A stretch of DNA of 39,186 bases from Zygnema cylindricum (taxonomy: Eukaryota > Streptophyta > Zygnematophyceae > Zygnematales > Zygnemataceae): contig JBBHKE010001514.1 in the NCBI GenBank assembly GCA_037447655.1, positions 182,932 through 222,117 of the forward strand, given 5' to 3'. Position 1 is the stretch's first letter. Each line of letters begins with the position of its first letter. The notes under the pieces were generated by a model that was not told where the DNA came from, did not search any database, and was given only the letters and a program-made list of their open reading frames with translations. Positions 1-9,835 of the stretch are shown piece by piece. The position numbers were made by a program, and so were the translations under genes.

Positions 1-252
1 CATCTATCTCAGACACCCTCTCTATCCTGAATCTTTTGAAGCTTCTATCCTGGGAGAAGGGGTCTCTCGAAGACATGTTTTCCAGTTGAAACTGGGAGGT
101 ATTGAATGACGAGCTTCTCGTTTAAGACTCTAAGAAAAACGATAGTTTAGTGCCCTCATAACGGAAGTGTTCCCACGTGTACCAATCTCAAAAACAAACG
201 GTTCCACCGTCAACAAAAACAACTTTGTGTTTCCCCAGTGCTAATAGGATCG
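1..252. other. Unassigned sequence left of family A gag stub
   Basis: I find no recognisable domain here. The stretch begins where homology to family A gag stops (about position 252), so it is either diverged or rearranged element sequence or a different flank. A short stretch near 211-232 (CAACAAAAACAACTTTGTG) resembles part of the family A LTR (CTTTGTGTTTCAACAAAAAC) but in shuffled order, which hints at rearranged LTR material. Confidence 0.3.
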
Positions 253-326
253 TATATGAAGCCAATTCCATTAAATGTTGGTACCCTAGAGGGTGGGCCC
301 ATAACCTGAAACTCTGAGACCTCCAT
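253..326 (-). pseudogene. Copia family A gag N-terminal stub
   Basis: The minus strand reads ATG at 326-324 and then a Gag N-terminus of about 24 residues that matches the starts of the gag genes at 2486, 22096 and 38009 (the motif VMGPPSRVP followed by FIY). Homology stops near 252. The first 20 nt of this frame lie inside the LTR at 307-1354 and the next 15 nt are the primer-binding site, so start codon, LTR end and primer site overlap. It is the remnant of a longer minus-strand copia element that is either truncated or rearranged to the left. Confidence 0.7.
292..306 (-). other. Primer-binding site, half-tRNA(iMet) type
   Basis: On the minus strand this is GGTTATGGGCCCACC, directly after the LTR end (...CA). 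It is a 15/15 complement of the anticodon arm of plant initiator tRNA-Met as I know it (GGUGGGCCCAUAACC). Drosophila copia and yeast Ty5 use the same internal region as a cleaved half-tRNA primer. The site is simultaneously in the gag reading frame. Confidence 0.85.
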
Positions 327-1070
327 AAGTCCTCAGAGTGGACAGCTTCCAAGAAGCCTCTAGGATAATCGTGACCCCTTTGTGTTTCAACAAAAACAAC
401 TGCCACCTTGGCAAACAAAAACTCTAACCATGTGCACCCTTGTGAAGGCAATACTCCCGTGATTTGATAGCAAAAAGAATCTCAGAATTTGCTCTTCGAG
501 CAGTAAGTTATGGAGGGTCAAAGTTGACCTTTTGTACAGAAGCTCTCTGGGGAAGAGGGTCCTATCTTCGAAGTTTTCTAAGTCCTATCTCTCCCACAGA
601 CTCTATCTACTGATGTACGAAACCAATCAGGTTACAGTTCCGTACGCAAAAGTACAGCTGCCGGTGTACTTTATGTACGGACATTGTACGACATGGCCTA
701 AATGTCCACACGTGGTATGTTCGGATTCGCTCCTTTAATTCTCGGAGATGCCGCGCTCCAATGTAACATTGCCACGTGTCATTCGATGTGGCGATGCCCA
801 CAAACTGCCAAATTCTTCTTCCGCGATCTCGGCGGAAATTCCGGCCGTCTGATTAGAATCTAATTTAATCGTAGCAGTAATAAATACCTGCGCGGTACTT
901 GTTTCGCTTAAAAAATCAATGCGCGGTATTGATTTCTTATCCGTACCGCAATTCGTACTTTTATATTACCAGATCTATGTGTCCCGTTTAATAATTATAG
1001 TTAAATGATTTATCCTATGAATTAATGTTTAATTAATTATCATACTATATAATGCGTAAGACTACTTCTA

Positions 1071-1148
1071 GACTTAACGGCTAAGGCTACTGGCTATCTG
1101 TTGTCTGTCGGTCGTTAGGTACCAGGATCAAATCCTGTGGCCGGCACA
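1071..1148 (+). other. tRNA-like segment, antisense within LTR A1
   Basis: It contains a T-arm-like hairpin, CAGG-ATCAAAT-CCTG, matching 9 of 11 positions of a Pol III B box. Upstream is a D-arm-like stretch (AACGGCTAAGGC). It is degenerate and has no good acceptor stem, so it is a tRNA-derived relic and not a tRNA gene. The same segment occurs in the other A-type LTRs. Confidence 0.5.
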
Positions 1149-1220
1149 TACCTTTTAGTAAATAATCCCCTATCTAATATAAATTTCCCGTAAACCTCAA
1201 GATAGCCTAGGTAGCCATGG

Positions 1221-1286
1221 CTCTACCTTCCTCTCCAATTTCTCTGTGACTGCGACAAGTTTGAGAGTTGGAGAGAGAAGTTAGAG
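1221..1286. repeat. Conserved inverted repeat near LTR 5' end
   Basis: Imperfect arms of about 18 nt (CTCTACCTTCCTCTCCAA at 1221-1238 and TTGGAGAGAGAAGTTAGAG at 1268-1286) flank a loop of about 29 nt. The hairpin recurs in every A-type LTR (for example 22991-23056), close to the 5' end in LTR orientation, so in U3. Confidence 0.6.
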
Positions 1287-1354
1287 GTAGATTGCCTCGG
1301 CTTCTTTATTTCTATTCAAACCTAGAAAATACTTTAAAACCATTAATTTCTACA

Positions 1355-1561
1355 TCACCTTTGACTTGCTATTAGTGTGATAAAAAGGGCCATGTTTTCA
1401 GGTTGTGTAATGCCTACAAAAAAGCCAAAGCTACAGGAACTTTTTTCTCTGGTTGGGACGTAAGCCGAGTTCCTTCTACGTGAAATGGACGCCCAACAGC
1501 ATTTTCCAATGCACATAAAAAAAAGACATGAGCAGCTTTCCCATCAACAGCGAGAAGAAAT
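1355..1561 (+). pseudogene. Copia family B gag fragment (zinc-knuckle region)
   Basis: The sequence aligns with family B gag at about 12722-12920: a GHVFRLC-like zinc-knuckle end, then a CNAYKKAK-like run, SGWD and GRPTA. It is broken by stops and by frame loss. It is caught between the A1 LTR (ending 1354) and the family C LTR (starting 1562), so both inserted into the same older family B element. Only about 200 bp are visible. Confidence 0.75.
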
Positions 1562-2505
1562 TGTTCAAAAGAGGTATTTTGTAGTCTCTCTAGTGACCTT
1601 ACTGCAACCCTCATACTTGTCATAGTCACTGAGGACCTGCGGGCAGCCATAGCTCCCTCTAACAGCTAAAGAGATAGGTAGATCACTAATATTGTTTTTG
1701 CAAAACATAGTCTGCCAGGTGTGGGAATTGATCCAAGGACCTCTAGATGACCGCCGTACGGATTAGCCTTCACCTTATCCAATAGTTCTTAGAAGAGCGC
1801 TACAACTATATTATGCAATATTAAATTAAAGATGTATGGCGCCGGATATTCCCTTTAAACAAACTACGTGACATACCGGTTCGCACGAAATCGGAATACA
1901 CAAAATATCCGAATCGACATGTAATTTTGAAGGACAAAATCAAATGTTCAGATATGATCGAACGGCTCACAGTGGAGCCGAAATGCCGGAATAGAAGTTT
2001 GGTGGTTTGCGGACTAGATGTCGGCGGATGACACGTGGCAACATATGGTTAGACAACGGAAATTACGGGAGGAGCAACTACAGCTCCGACACTGACACGC
2101 GTCAGCTGACCGACCAGGTCGTACTTAGGCCGTACAAGAAGTACACTGGTACTCGTACCTTCTTGTACTTTATAGTCATATGATTGGTCGAGTACCTTAT
2201 TAATACGTTTAGAGATGTAGCTTAGGACTTAGAATATATTTGGGTTTTCAGCCTCTCTCCCAAAGTGCACCTGTATTTATAGACCAACTTTGGTCAACCA
2301 TAACTTAATGCTCAAGGGAGCAGCTTCTGTGATTCTTTTTGCTGCGCACTCAGGGGAGTCTAGGCTACACAAGGGTGTAGTTGGTCAGAGATTTTGCGTC
2401 CCAGGGTGGGACTTATTCATTGTCAAAGTCAAAAGCGCATATACTATCCTAGAGGCTTCACATAAGCTGGACATTCTGTGTACCAATGGAGGTCACAGAA
2501 TTACA
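1562..2505 (+). mobile_element. Copia family C 5' LTR
   Basis: This LTR is in plus orientation and about 944 bp long, starting TGTTCAAAAGAGG and ending AGAATTACA directly before a perfect half-tRNA(iMet) primer site. It is related to the family A LTRs but clearly diverged; the start resembles the minus-strand start of the LTR at 39046 (TGTTGAAATC). Seven GTAC tetramers sit within about 76 bp (2120-2195). The last 20 nt contain the gag ATG (2486). It inserted into the family B gag scrap on its left. No clean TATA box was found. Confidence 0.82.
1711..1785 (-). other. tRNA-like segment, antisense within LTR C
   Basis: The minus strand has an A-box-like run (ATTGGATAAGG) followed after about 40 nt by a B-box-like GGTCCTTGGATCAATTCC. 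This is the family C counterpart of the plus-strand tRNA-like segments in the minus-oriented A LTRs, so it is always antisense to the LTR. The stems are degenerate. Confidence 0.45.
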
Positions 2506-3640
2506 GGTTATGGGCCCACCCTCTAGGGTGCCCATTTTCAATGGAACAAGGTTCATTTATTGGGAAACTATGATGATGGGTGCATTGTTTGAAAAAAGGC
2601 TTTGGGGCATTGTGAGTGGTCGTGTGCATCGGCCATCCGCAAAATTGGGAGTTTCACCAGGGTTTGGAGGATCTCGGTTCTCAGGAGGATCTGCGAGGGC
2701 AGAGGCGGAAGAGGATGTTGGAGAGAGCATCGTGTCAAACATAGGGAAGGAGAAGGGGAAGGAGAAACTTACAACGATGCCTACTAGATCTTTTTTGGCA
2801 GCGGGGGGATCAGAAAACCAAGGCAAATGATAGTGAAATTTGGGATTTCAACAATACTGTGGCGATTCATTTTATTCCCGGGCGTCTCACCCAGGCAGTC
2901 GCTACACCTCATCTTCATGTGGACAAGGCGGATGAGTTCTGGGAGGCTCTTTTCAACATTTACAAGAGTGGTACAATTTAGCAGCAGAAGATGGCAAATC
3001 AGAAGGTACAGGCTTATGGGCACAAAGGGGGAAAGATGTTAGATCTTTGTAATGACTTGGCCGGGTTATTTATGGAGTTAGAGAGTGTAGGGAAGAGGGA
3101 GACCGAGAAAGAGAAGGTGAATACTTTGTTGATGAAACTCCCAGATGATTATGAAAACATTGTTAACGTGGTTCAGGACTTGCCAGATCATCGATGGATC
3201 TGGAACTCCGTTGTGGGAATGATTTTGGTTCGGGAAAACACAATTGAGATTCGGAGAGGAGGAAAGAGTGTTCAGGCATTGGCTGCTGGAACTAATTGGG
3301 GAGATAAGGATTCCAAGAAACCTTATGGAAACTTTGGTGGAGTGGGAAGAGGAAATCAATCGGAAGGATCTGGATCGACGCCTTTGAAAGGGCTTTGTCA
3401 CTTTTGTATGAAGCTAGGATATTACATGGCGGAGTGTACTAAAATGACAAAGTTGAGATTGAAGGAGGAACAGGTCGGAAAACCAGCCGCAAAGAAAAAG
3501 AAGGCATTTGTGGCAACACAAGTCATCGGAGAGGACTCCGATGAGGAGGATGGAGAACTCCTCCCTAACGAGGAGCTGGAGGTGAAAGGTGAGCCGGAGA
3601 TTCCAAAGAGGCAAAAATGTGCTTTCGGTGGAGTAAGAGA
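2486..3640 (+). pseudogene. Copia family C gag
   Basis: This is the capsid/nucleocapsid part of the polyprotein. The ATG at 2486 lies 20 nt inside the LTR and the frame crosses the primer site (VMGPP). The first open block runs to 2830; a frameshift and stops near 2815-2985 separate it from the block at 2991-3692. That second block has the UBN2-type Gag region (MLDLCNDLAGLFMELES, then LLMKLPDDYENIV), then a zinc knuckle written CHFCMKLGYYMAEC in which the conserved His is Tyr, then a basic stretch and an acidic, Glu-rich linker into protease. The residues and order match the gag copies at 23488 and 38009. Confidence 0.85.
2506..2520 (+). other. Primer-binding site of family C, inside gag
   Basis: GGTTATGGGCCCACC follows the LTR end with no spacer and is a 15/15 complement of the plant initiator tRNA-Met anticodon arm. 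It is read in the gag frame as part of VMGPP. Confidence 0.85.
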
Positions 3641-4130
3641 AGCTCCTGAAGAAGGATGGATTATTGATTCAGGAGCCTCTATGCAAATGTAAATAGAAAA
3701 ACCATTGTTTACCAAAATGAGAAAGATCCCTACTATAGAGATAGAGTATGGGGATGGGAGAATAGTCACCACTAATTTAGTGGGATCTGTGGATTTGAGA
3801 GTCTTCGTTGATGGAAAGGTATCCATAATCACTTTCTCTGATGTTCTTTTTATCCCAGAGTTGAACAAGAAACTTATCTCTTCGTCGGTCGTAGATGATA
3901 AGGGTTTTGAGACTAGTACTAAGAAAGGAGTCTTTGTTGCTAGCTATCACAATGAAGTGTACTTCACCGCTGAAAAGGGTAGCCAAGGAATGTTTAGGCT
4001 GAATTTGAGTAATGGAAAAACGGGACTTTGATATGCTGGTGTAAGTGATTTGATGATGTGGCGTAAAAGATTAGGACATGTGCATCTAGACAGATTAAAA
4101 GAATGAAGAAAATGGGTGTAGTTGAGTGCA
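3641..4130 (+). pseudogene. Copia family C protease and pre-integrase
   Basis: The aspartic protease active site is intact as GWIIDSGASM (about 3655-3682), but a stop follows six codons later. A block in another frame (3705-4031) carries the rest: the YGDG...GSVDL stretch, then FSDVLFIPELNKKLIS, the usual copia protease C-terminal half. After it comes the GAG-pre-integrase start (MMWRKRLGHVHLDRLKE, with a stop). Similar segments occur at 24700 and 36700 and, on the minus strand, at 19068-18660. Confidence 0.85.
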
Positions 4131-5026
4131 TACATTTTGGAGATAATGAGACTTTGGATGATTGTAGTGGGGTGCGTTCAAGGAAAAGCTTACAGATTGC
4201 CTTTTCCAAAAGCCGCAGCATATAAGGGTGAAAAGGTTTTAGATTTGGTTCACACTGACATATGGGGACCCGCGAAATTGCCATCAGTTAGAGGGAAAAG
4301 ATTTATGCTTACTATCACTGATGATTGGTCTAGATACTCTAGAGTATATTTCTTGAAAAACAAATCTGAGGCCTTGGCTTATTTTAAGGATTATAAATCA
4401 TGGAGTGAAAAGCTTCACGAGACACCTATAAAGAGAGTTAGAAGTGGTAATAGGGGGGAATTCACTTCTAATGAATTTGAGGATTACTTGAAAGATGAAG
4501 GGGTTACCTAGAACAAAATGGTGTAGCCGAGAGACTAAATCGCACAGTAAGTGATAGTGCCCGTAGTATGTTGACGGATAAAAAGATAAGGAAAAGTTTT
4601 TGGGCAGAAGCTATAAATTGTGCTAACTATCTCAAAAATAGAGTCCTTACCTCAGCTGTAAAAGGCCAAACACCTTATGAAAGATGGACCGGGAGAAAAC
4701 CTAATATATCACAGTTAAAGGTGTTTGGAAGTCAAGTGTTTAGTTTAAACACAAAAAAATTTGATTGGAAGTTAGATGCTAGAGGAAAGCCAAGATACTT
4801 ACTTGGGTATGAGGAGAACGTAAAAGGGTACAGAGTTTATAATCTCATAAGAGAAGACATAATTCTAATAAAACACTTGGTAGTTATGGATGAAGGAAAA
4901 TCCATTGATCCCTTTAAGTACACTATACCGGTCAGAATTAGAATTGAATCCGAAAGTGAGTTAGTTGTAGATTCTACTAACCGAACTCCGGTTAAGCCTG
5001 ACTGTGGTGGGAAGAGAAAAAATTGA
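4131..5026 (+). pseudogene. Copia family C integrase
   Basis: The catalytic core has the first Asp in LVHTDIWGP and a TDDWSRYSRVYF stretch. The second Asp motif reads RSGNRGEF instead of the usual RSDNGGE, so a catalytic residue is lost. Just after GVT (about 4508) a stop and a short deletion remove the run leading to the NGV(A/S)ER glutamate motif, which resumes out of frame near 4520. The C-terminal part (4568-5026) has the WTGRKPNISQLKVFG and KGYRVYNL blocks typical of plant copia integrases and then an acidic linker. Confidence 0.85.
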
Positions 5027-5454
5027 CCGAGAGTGACCCTCTCTTGGAGTCACAACATTCGATTCAAACCGAGGAAGAAAACGAGGAAATACAAGAAATG
5101 GACGATGAACGACCGGAGATGGACTCCACGGATAGGGGAGAAGGTGAAGTTGTTCGGAGGAACCCGAGATTACCCTCCATCCCAGCATCGGAATTTGAAG
5201 GAGAAAGGAGAAGTAGCAAGAGACTTCAAGAGAGACAAGTGAACAACAAGGTAACTAAGGTATCACATTTGAGCGAACCCCAGACTTATTCAAAAGCAGT
5301 TAATAGTCGGGAAAGAGGTAGATGGGTGACAACTATTAATGATGAGATGGCTTCCATTATGGAAGCAAACACTTGGGAGTTGGTGGATTGTTCTCCGTAT
5401 AGAAAACCAATAGGGTGGAAGTGGGTGTTTAAGTTGAAGCTCAATCCAGATATT
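5027..5454 (+). pseudogene. Copia family C reverse transcriptase, N-terminal part only
   Basis: The sequence has an acidic linker (EENEEIQEMDDERPEMD), then the RT entry block with WVTTINDEMASIMEANTWELVD and GWKWVFKLKLNPD. Homology to RT stops exactly where the family D LTR begins (5455), so insertion of D cut this gene. The matching RT continuation of family C is not found elsewhere in the window. Confidence 0.85.
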
Positions 5455-6460
5455 TGTTGTTCTACAACCACCGTTGCAAGAGGAGAACCAGCAGTAGTAG
5501 TGGAAGAAGACATGAAAACAGTAGAAACTACCAAAGTACCTACTCAACAGCCAACTTTGAACAGACACAAAATATGACTGAGATAGCCAATATGCCTCAA
5601 ATTTGCCAAAGTGAAAAAGAATACAGTAACAATTCCCAAAATTGCAGTCCAAATGACTCAGTAAACCATAAGATATGATGTCTGGAAGTTTCCCAAAAAC
5701 TGCCCTTAGAAAATCATATTCCCAATATTGGATACTACAAAATTGGCTAAGTCCTAAGTTATATACTCACAGTGTGTATCTACTGATCTACAGTAATTTG
5801 GGTAACCGTTACTACGGTTATTATCCTGACTAACGACAACGCATCCTACCTGTGCTTCACTGTACCTCAAAACCCTAATTATTACTTTCTAAAAAACCTG
5901 CTTAATGGAACACTATTTTTTATTACACTAAAATACAAAACAATGTTATTCAGATATTTCCAAATATTGAACCGTACACAAAAACGTTCCAAATGCTTAG
6001 TCAGCGAGAGTCGCTAAAGTCCAGCCGAATGTGGTCGTGTAGTACGAAGCACCTGAGTGCTTCGTCAGTTGTGGTCCAACGCGAATCACGCTTGTGGTCC
6101 CTCGTGAATAACGCTTTTGGTCCCAAGTGAATTGCGTCCATTGGAACAAATTCAATCGACGTTGGTACCGTCGAACCGTACCATTTATTTTCGGAATACC
6201 CGGTTCACATCGCGTTCGTTAGATCTTGTGAATCATATCGTCAACTGCGTGACGCATGTGGCTGATTGTAGGCGCCACTCCGAAAAACCTGCATACGTTC
6301 TTTTGCCGACACGTGTCCGTGAAAAAGTACAATATACTCTACTGTACTTTTTGCTACTGTAACGCTAATTAAGGTAAGTATTAGAGTAGACTACTTTAGA
6401 AAAATATTCTAAGTTATTTTTACCGCTATTTACTGAAATAAAGATTTATAAATTACAACA
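5455..6460 (-). mobile_element. Copia family D 3' LTR
   Basis: This is a minus-strand LTR of 1006 bp. It starts TGTTGT at 6460, directly after a polypurine tract, and ends ACAACA at 5455, giving a 6-bp terminal inverted repeat. The last 59 nt encode a Gag N-terminus (ATG at 5513; MSSSTTTAGSP...VVVEQQ) that matches the gag start at 20609. A TATA-like TATATAA lies at 5765-5759 and a CACGTG-like site near 6309. The left flank is family C RT. Confidence 0.88.
5759..5765 (-). promoter_or_regulatory. TATA-like box in family D LTR
   Basis: On the minus strand the sequence is GAGTATATAACTTAGG, about 250 nt upstream of the LTR-encoded gag ATG (5513). Position and composition fit a retrotransposon promoter; the start site is not determined. 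Confidence 0.5.
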
Positions 6461-6472
6461 CTCCCCTAAATC
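6461..6472 (-). other. Polypurine tract of family D
   Basis: The minus strand reads GATTTAGGGGAG immediately before the LTR start TGTTG. This is the plus-strand primer site and confirms the LTR border. Confidence 0.8.
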
Positions 6473-6483
6473 TTTAGACTCAG

Positions 6484-7000
6484 TTACTCACTTAGTCCAA
6501 TAGCATCTCTGCAATATTGTAACTTAGGAGCAAGAAGGGCTTTTGTTAATATGTCAGCTACCATATTCTCGTTCGGTAAATAACAAAATTTAACGAGTTT
6601 TGCAAGTACTTTTTCTCTAACAAAGTGAAGTCTAACATCGATGTATTTGCTCTTAAAGTGATGGCTTGGAATGGCTGCCTGGTGTCACACCAGATAGCTT
6701 GAGGACCAGTTTGCATATACCCAAGTTCCTGTAAAACGGACTTGACCCATAGGAGCTCCTTGAGGGCTGACGCTGCTGCCATATATTCTGACTCTATTGT
6801 GGATTGAGCTGTAACCTTTTGTAATTTGCTACTCCAATAGCAAGTTCCGTCTCTTATCTTCAAAACAAAGCTGGTCGTAGATTTCCGGCTTGGCATGTCT
6901 CCATAGCTAGCATCGCTCCACGTCTGTATTTTCACCTCTCCTCCTCCAAGTACAAGCTTGAGATTTCGAGTACCTGCAAGATATCTCAGCACCCTTTTTT
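6484..7000 (-). pseudogene. Copia family D RNase H
   Basis: This is the end of the pol gene, with a stop codon at 6486-6484, 11 bp before the polypurine tract. The motifs are TWSDASYGD (first Asp), STIESEYMA (Glu), AIWCD (Asp) and, in another frame, LPNENMVADILTKAL, which is the common C-terminus of plant copia pol. The frame breaks around 6650, where the open frame drifts from the conserved QAAI...SKHID block. Confidence 0.88.
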
Positions 7001-8060
7001 GCTGCTTCCCAGTCTACCTTTTTAGGATTCTGCAAACTTCTACTCAAGACCCCCACAGCTGCTGCAATATCAGGTCTCGTACAGTTCGTAAAATATATAA
7101 GACTTCCAACTACCTGTCTATATGGCTTTAAAGCCATAAACTCCTCCTCTCCTGACTGTAGACTCTCACACACTATAATGCTTGACTTTGAATCCCTTCC
7201 TTCCAATTTTTGCCTAAATTTCATGGGAGTTATAAATCCCTTTACATCTTTCATTTCAAATCTTTCAAACATGTTACCTATTGGTTCTTTCCGAGTAAAC
7301 ATAATCAGCCTTTTATTTCTGTCTCTTTCTACCTGTATTCCTAAAATATACTTGGCCTCACAGGAGTCCTTCATCTCGAACCTAGACCTTAAAGCTGCTT
7401 TAATGCGGTTAATTCATCCATTGACTTACTTATTAATAAAAAGTCAACACATATACAGCAATGTATAGTATCCCATCCTCCCCTTGTAAGACATATACAG
7501 AATGATTTGAGCTAATTCTCTTAAATCCCAGCCCAGTCAAAAACTCATCTAACTTCAAATTCTAGTGACGCGGGGCTTATTTTAGCCCATACAAAGATTT
7601 CATCAATTTACACACTAATTCTTCCTTTCCCTTTTCAACGTACATTTCGGGTTGTTTCATATAAATGGTTTCTTCTAACTCTCCATGCAAAAATGCAGTT
7701 TTAACATCCATTGGTTGTGTTTCCATATTCTCTATAGCCGCTTGACTTAGAAAAATTCTGACAGTGGGAAATCTGACAACTGGAAAAAAGGTTTCCTAAA
7801 AGTCAATACCTTCTTTTTGATTATACCCCTTGGCCACTAGTCTGGCCTTATACCTTTCAATGCTGTTGTCCGTGTTCAGCTTCACCTTGAATACCCATTT
7901 GCTGCCGATGGCTTTTTTGCTCGGAGGAAGATCCACCAGCTCCCATGTCTGTGCCACATAATAGACTTCATTTCATCCTTTGCCGCCTTGATCCACTGAT
8001 TTCTCTCAGGTGATGAGAAGGCCTCCTAGATCGTTAGAGGCTCTTGTGTCGCTGCACAAA
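7001..8060 (-). pseudogene. Copia family D reverse transcriptase
   Basis: RT reads leftward with many stops in its N-terminal half. The best block is 7374-6907: MKDSCEAKYILGIQVERD (related to LGEAKYILGI), then a PYRQVVGSLIYFTNCTRPDIAAAVGVLSRSLQNP block. The catalytic YVDD box lies near 7445 and reads CVDF, so the second Asp is lost. Upstream, around 7920-7860, the block around KWVFKVKLN is recognisable. Sequence is close to family B RT (14595-15527). Confidence 0.85.
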
Positions 8061-9311
8061 AAGCAAAGTGAGAGCTTGCTTGCAGACGGCTGCTAGATCT
8101 CTTTCCCCCTCAGAAATTCTGAGGCTGAGATCGTCGGCAACCTCTAATTTTTCTATTTTGTTTGAACCGTAACTTGACCTGGTACAGAGTTTGTAGTAGG
8201 TCCTTCCACCGGAGGCGTAGCTTGTGGTGAAGCATCCTGTAAAGGCACCAGAGGAACTGAAGGAAGAGGTGTCCCACTTGCCGGTGGAAAGTACACTCGC
8301 TGCGTATGGTGAAAAATGAGATATTCTTGCTTTTCCTTTGCCGGTTGATCTTGGAATTTCAAAAGGTCAACCAAATCCTGGTCATCTCTAATTTGGATAT
8401 TCCTAAAAACAATCACTTTCTGTTTTTAAAATACAAGAACTCTATGTCCTTTTGCATTATCATCATACTCCATAAAGATTCCTAGTAAGCCCTTAGCCTC
8501 CATTTTCCATCTATCCTGTGAAGCATCTATAATAAAACACTTGCTACCAAAGACTTTAAAGTGGCTAACATTAGGTTTCTCTCCTGTCAAAAGCTCATAA
8601 GGTGTGGTGCTAACAGATCTACAAGCAATTGTGTTTTTAATATAAACAACACAATTCAGTGCTTCAACCCAGAATTTCAAATCTAGCCCTTTATTTGGAA
8701 GCATGGACAGAGCACTCTCTGTCACTATCCTATTTAATCTTTTAGAAACACCATTCTGTTCTGGTGTATATGGAACAGTAAGATTGTGACTAATACCTTT
8801 TTTGAATGAGAAATTCTTCGAATTCTTTTGATGTGTATTCTCCCCCATTGTCCGATCTCAACGCCTAGATTGGAACTCCATGAAGCTTTTCCGCCCACGC
8901 TTTGTAGTGTTTGAAGTGAGTGAACACTTCACTCTTATGTTGCATGAAGTAAACTTTAGTGTACCTGGAGTAGTCATCTGTGAATGTAACCATATAGTGG
9001 ACGCCACCAGCTGAAGCCACTTGTGAAGGACCGAGAACATCAGAGTGTATTAGTAGCAGAACTCTCTCCAATCTCAAGTCTGTTTCTTGTGGAAATAGCA
9101 ATTTGTGAATCTTGCCAAATGAACAACCATCACATGATTTTATAGGATGAGAATTGAGAGAAACTCCCTCGACTTTTCCCGAATTCACCATTTTCTTAAG
9201 ACTATCATAATTCATATGTCCTAATCTTTTATGACACAACTCATTGTCAGATTGGACATTAGAGTAGAGAACATCATTTTCTTTATATTCAACCATGTCC
9301 ATCCGGTACAT
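8061..9311 (-). pseudogene. Copia family D pre-integrase, integrase and proline-rich linker
   Basis: From 9311 leftward: the pre-integrase domain (CHKRLGHMNYDSLKKMV, then CDGCSFGKIHKLLFP), the integrase core with IHSDVLGP (first Asp) and RSDNGGEY (second Asp, near 8850), then EQNGVSKRLNRI, where the catalytic Glu of the usual SER is Lys. The C-terminal block has ALNCVVYIKNT, KPNVSHFKVFGSK and DDNAKGHRV. A proline-rich linker (8416-8153) leads into RT. Stops and frameshifts are present near 8860 and 8420. Confidence 0.87.
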
Positions 9312-9835
9312 TTTGCTAGCATCTCTAGTTCATGTTACTGCTACTTTTCCTTTCTTGCTAACAACCTGTCTCCCTCCTTTTAAAACAACTTCAAAGCCTT
9401 TGCCCTCCACTAATGATGTAGAAAATAGATTTTTCTTAAAGTCTAGAACATACAAAACATTGTGAAGGGTTCTCTCAACTGACTTTCCCCCCACATCTAC
9501 CATCAAAGATACATCACCCTGAGCTGAGGATTGAACACTCATGCCACAAGCGTAGTGGATACTCCTTAGAGATGTTTGTTGCAGATTTGCAAAAGCCACT
9601 TTGTTCCAGCACATGTGCGCAGACGCTCCCGTGTCCATGATCCATCCTACATCTTTTGGACCCTCCATTGCACCTGCCATAGAAAAGAGCACCGCATCCT
9701 CTTGCTCATTGAAATTTAAAGACTCATCTGCATCACTTGCAGAAGCTGAGAAAAGAGCATTTCCACTAGAAGAATTTCTAGAAAAGCCTCTATGATACTG
9801 GCTTTGCTGCCAACCTGGCCTGTATAAACTTGTTT
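9312..9835 (-). pseudogene. Copia family D gag end and protease
   Basis: The region reads as part of a 311-codon open frame (10265-9330). It holds the tail of Gag (SSGNALFSASASDADESLNF), then a protease active site with intact residues (GWIMDTGASAHMCWNK), a MVDVGGKSVERTLHNVLYV strand and DFKKNLFS. Gag upstream of about 9835 is absent and is replaced by family B integrase. The zinc knuckle and capsid are missing. Confidence 0.85.

Larger units (their letters stand above)
307..1354 (-). mobile_element. Copia family A LTR (copy A1)
   Basis: This is a complete LTR of 1048 bp in minus orientation. On the plus strand it starts TGAAACTCTGAG and ends TTTCTACA, the reverse complement of a TG...CA LTR. 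Three similar copies lie at 11398, 16385 and 22077, and two of those are solo insertions that fix the ends. Its gag side abuts the primer-binding site at 292-306. Its other side abuts family B gag (1355 on), so the element went into an older copia. It carries the two CACGTG motifs, clustered GTAC tetramers, a conserved hairpin (1221-1286) and the antisense tRNA-like segment (1071-1148). Confidence 0.88.

Noticed and set aside
188-451. 87-codon minus-strand ORF
   Set aside because: It is a chance frame through the LTR/gag border of A1; the real gag frame starts at 326.
2557-2826. Overlapping ORFs on both strands in family C gag
   Set aside because: They are shadows of the Gly/Ser/Lys-rich gag segment; only the frame starting at 2486 has homologues at the same place in three other copies.
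5286-5652. Minus-strand ORFs at 5286-5534 and 5290-5652 as genes
   Set aside because: They run across the family D LTR end into the antisense of family C RT. Only the first ~20 codons from ATG 5513 are meaningful (LTR-encoded Gag start).
7178-7468. 96-codon plus-strand ORF
   Set aside because: It is antisense to family D reverse transcriptase motifs (LGIQVERD block), which are conserved with family B.
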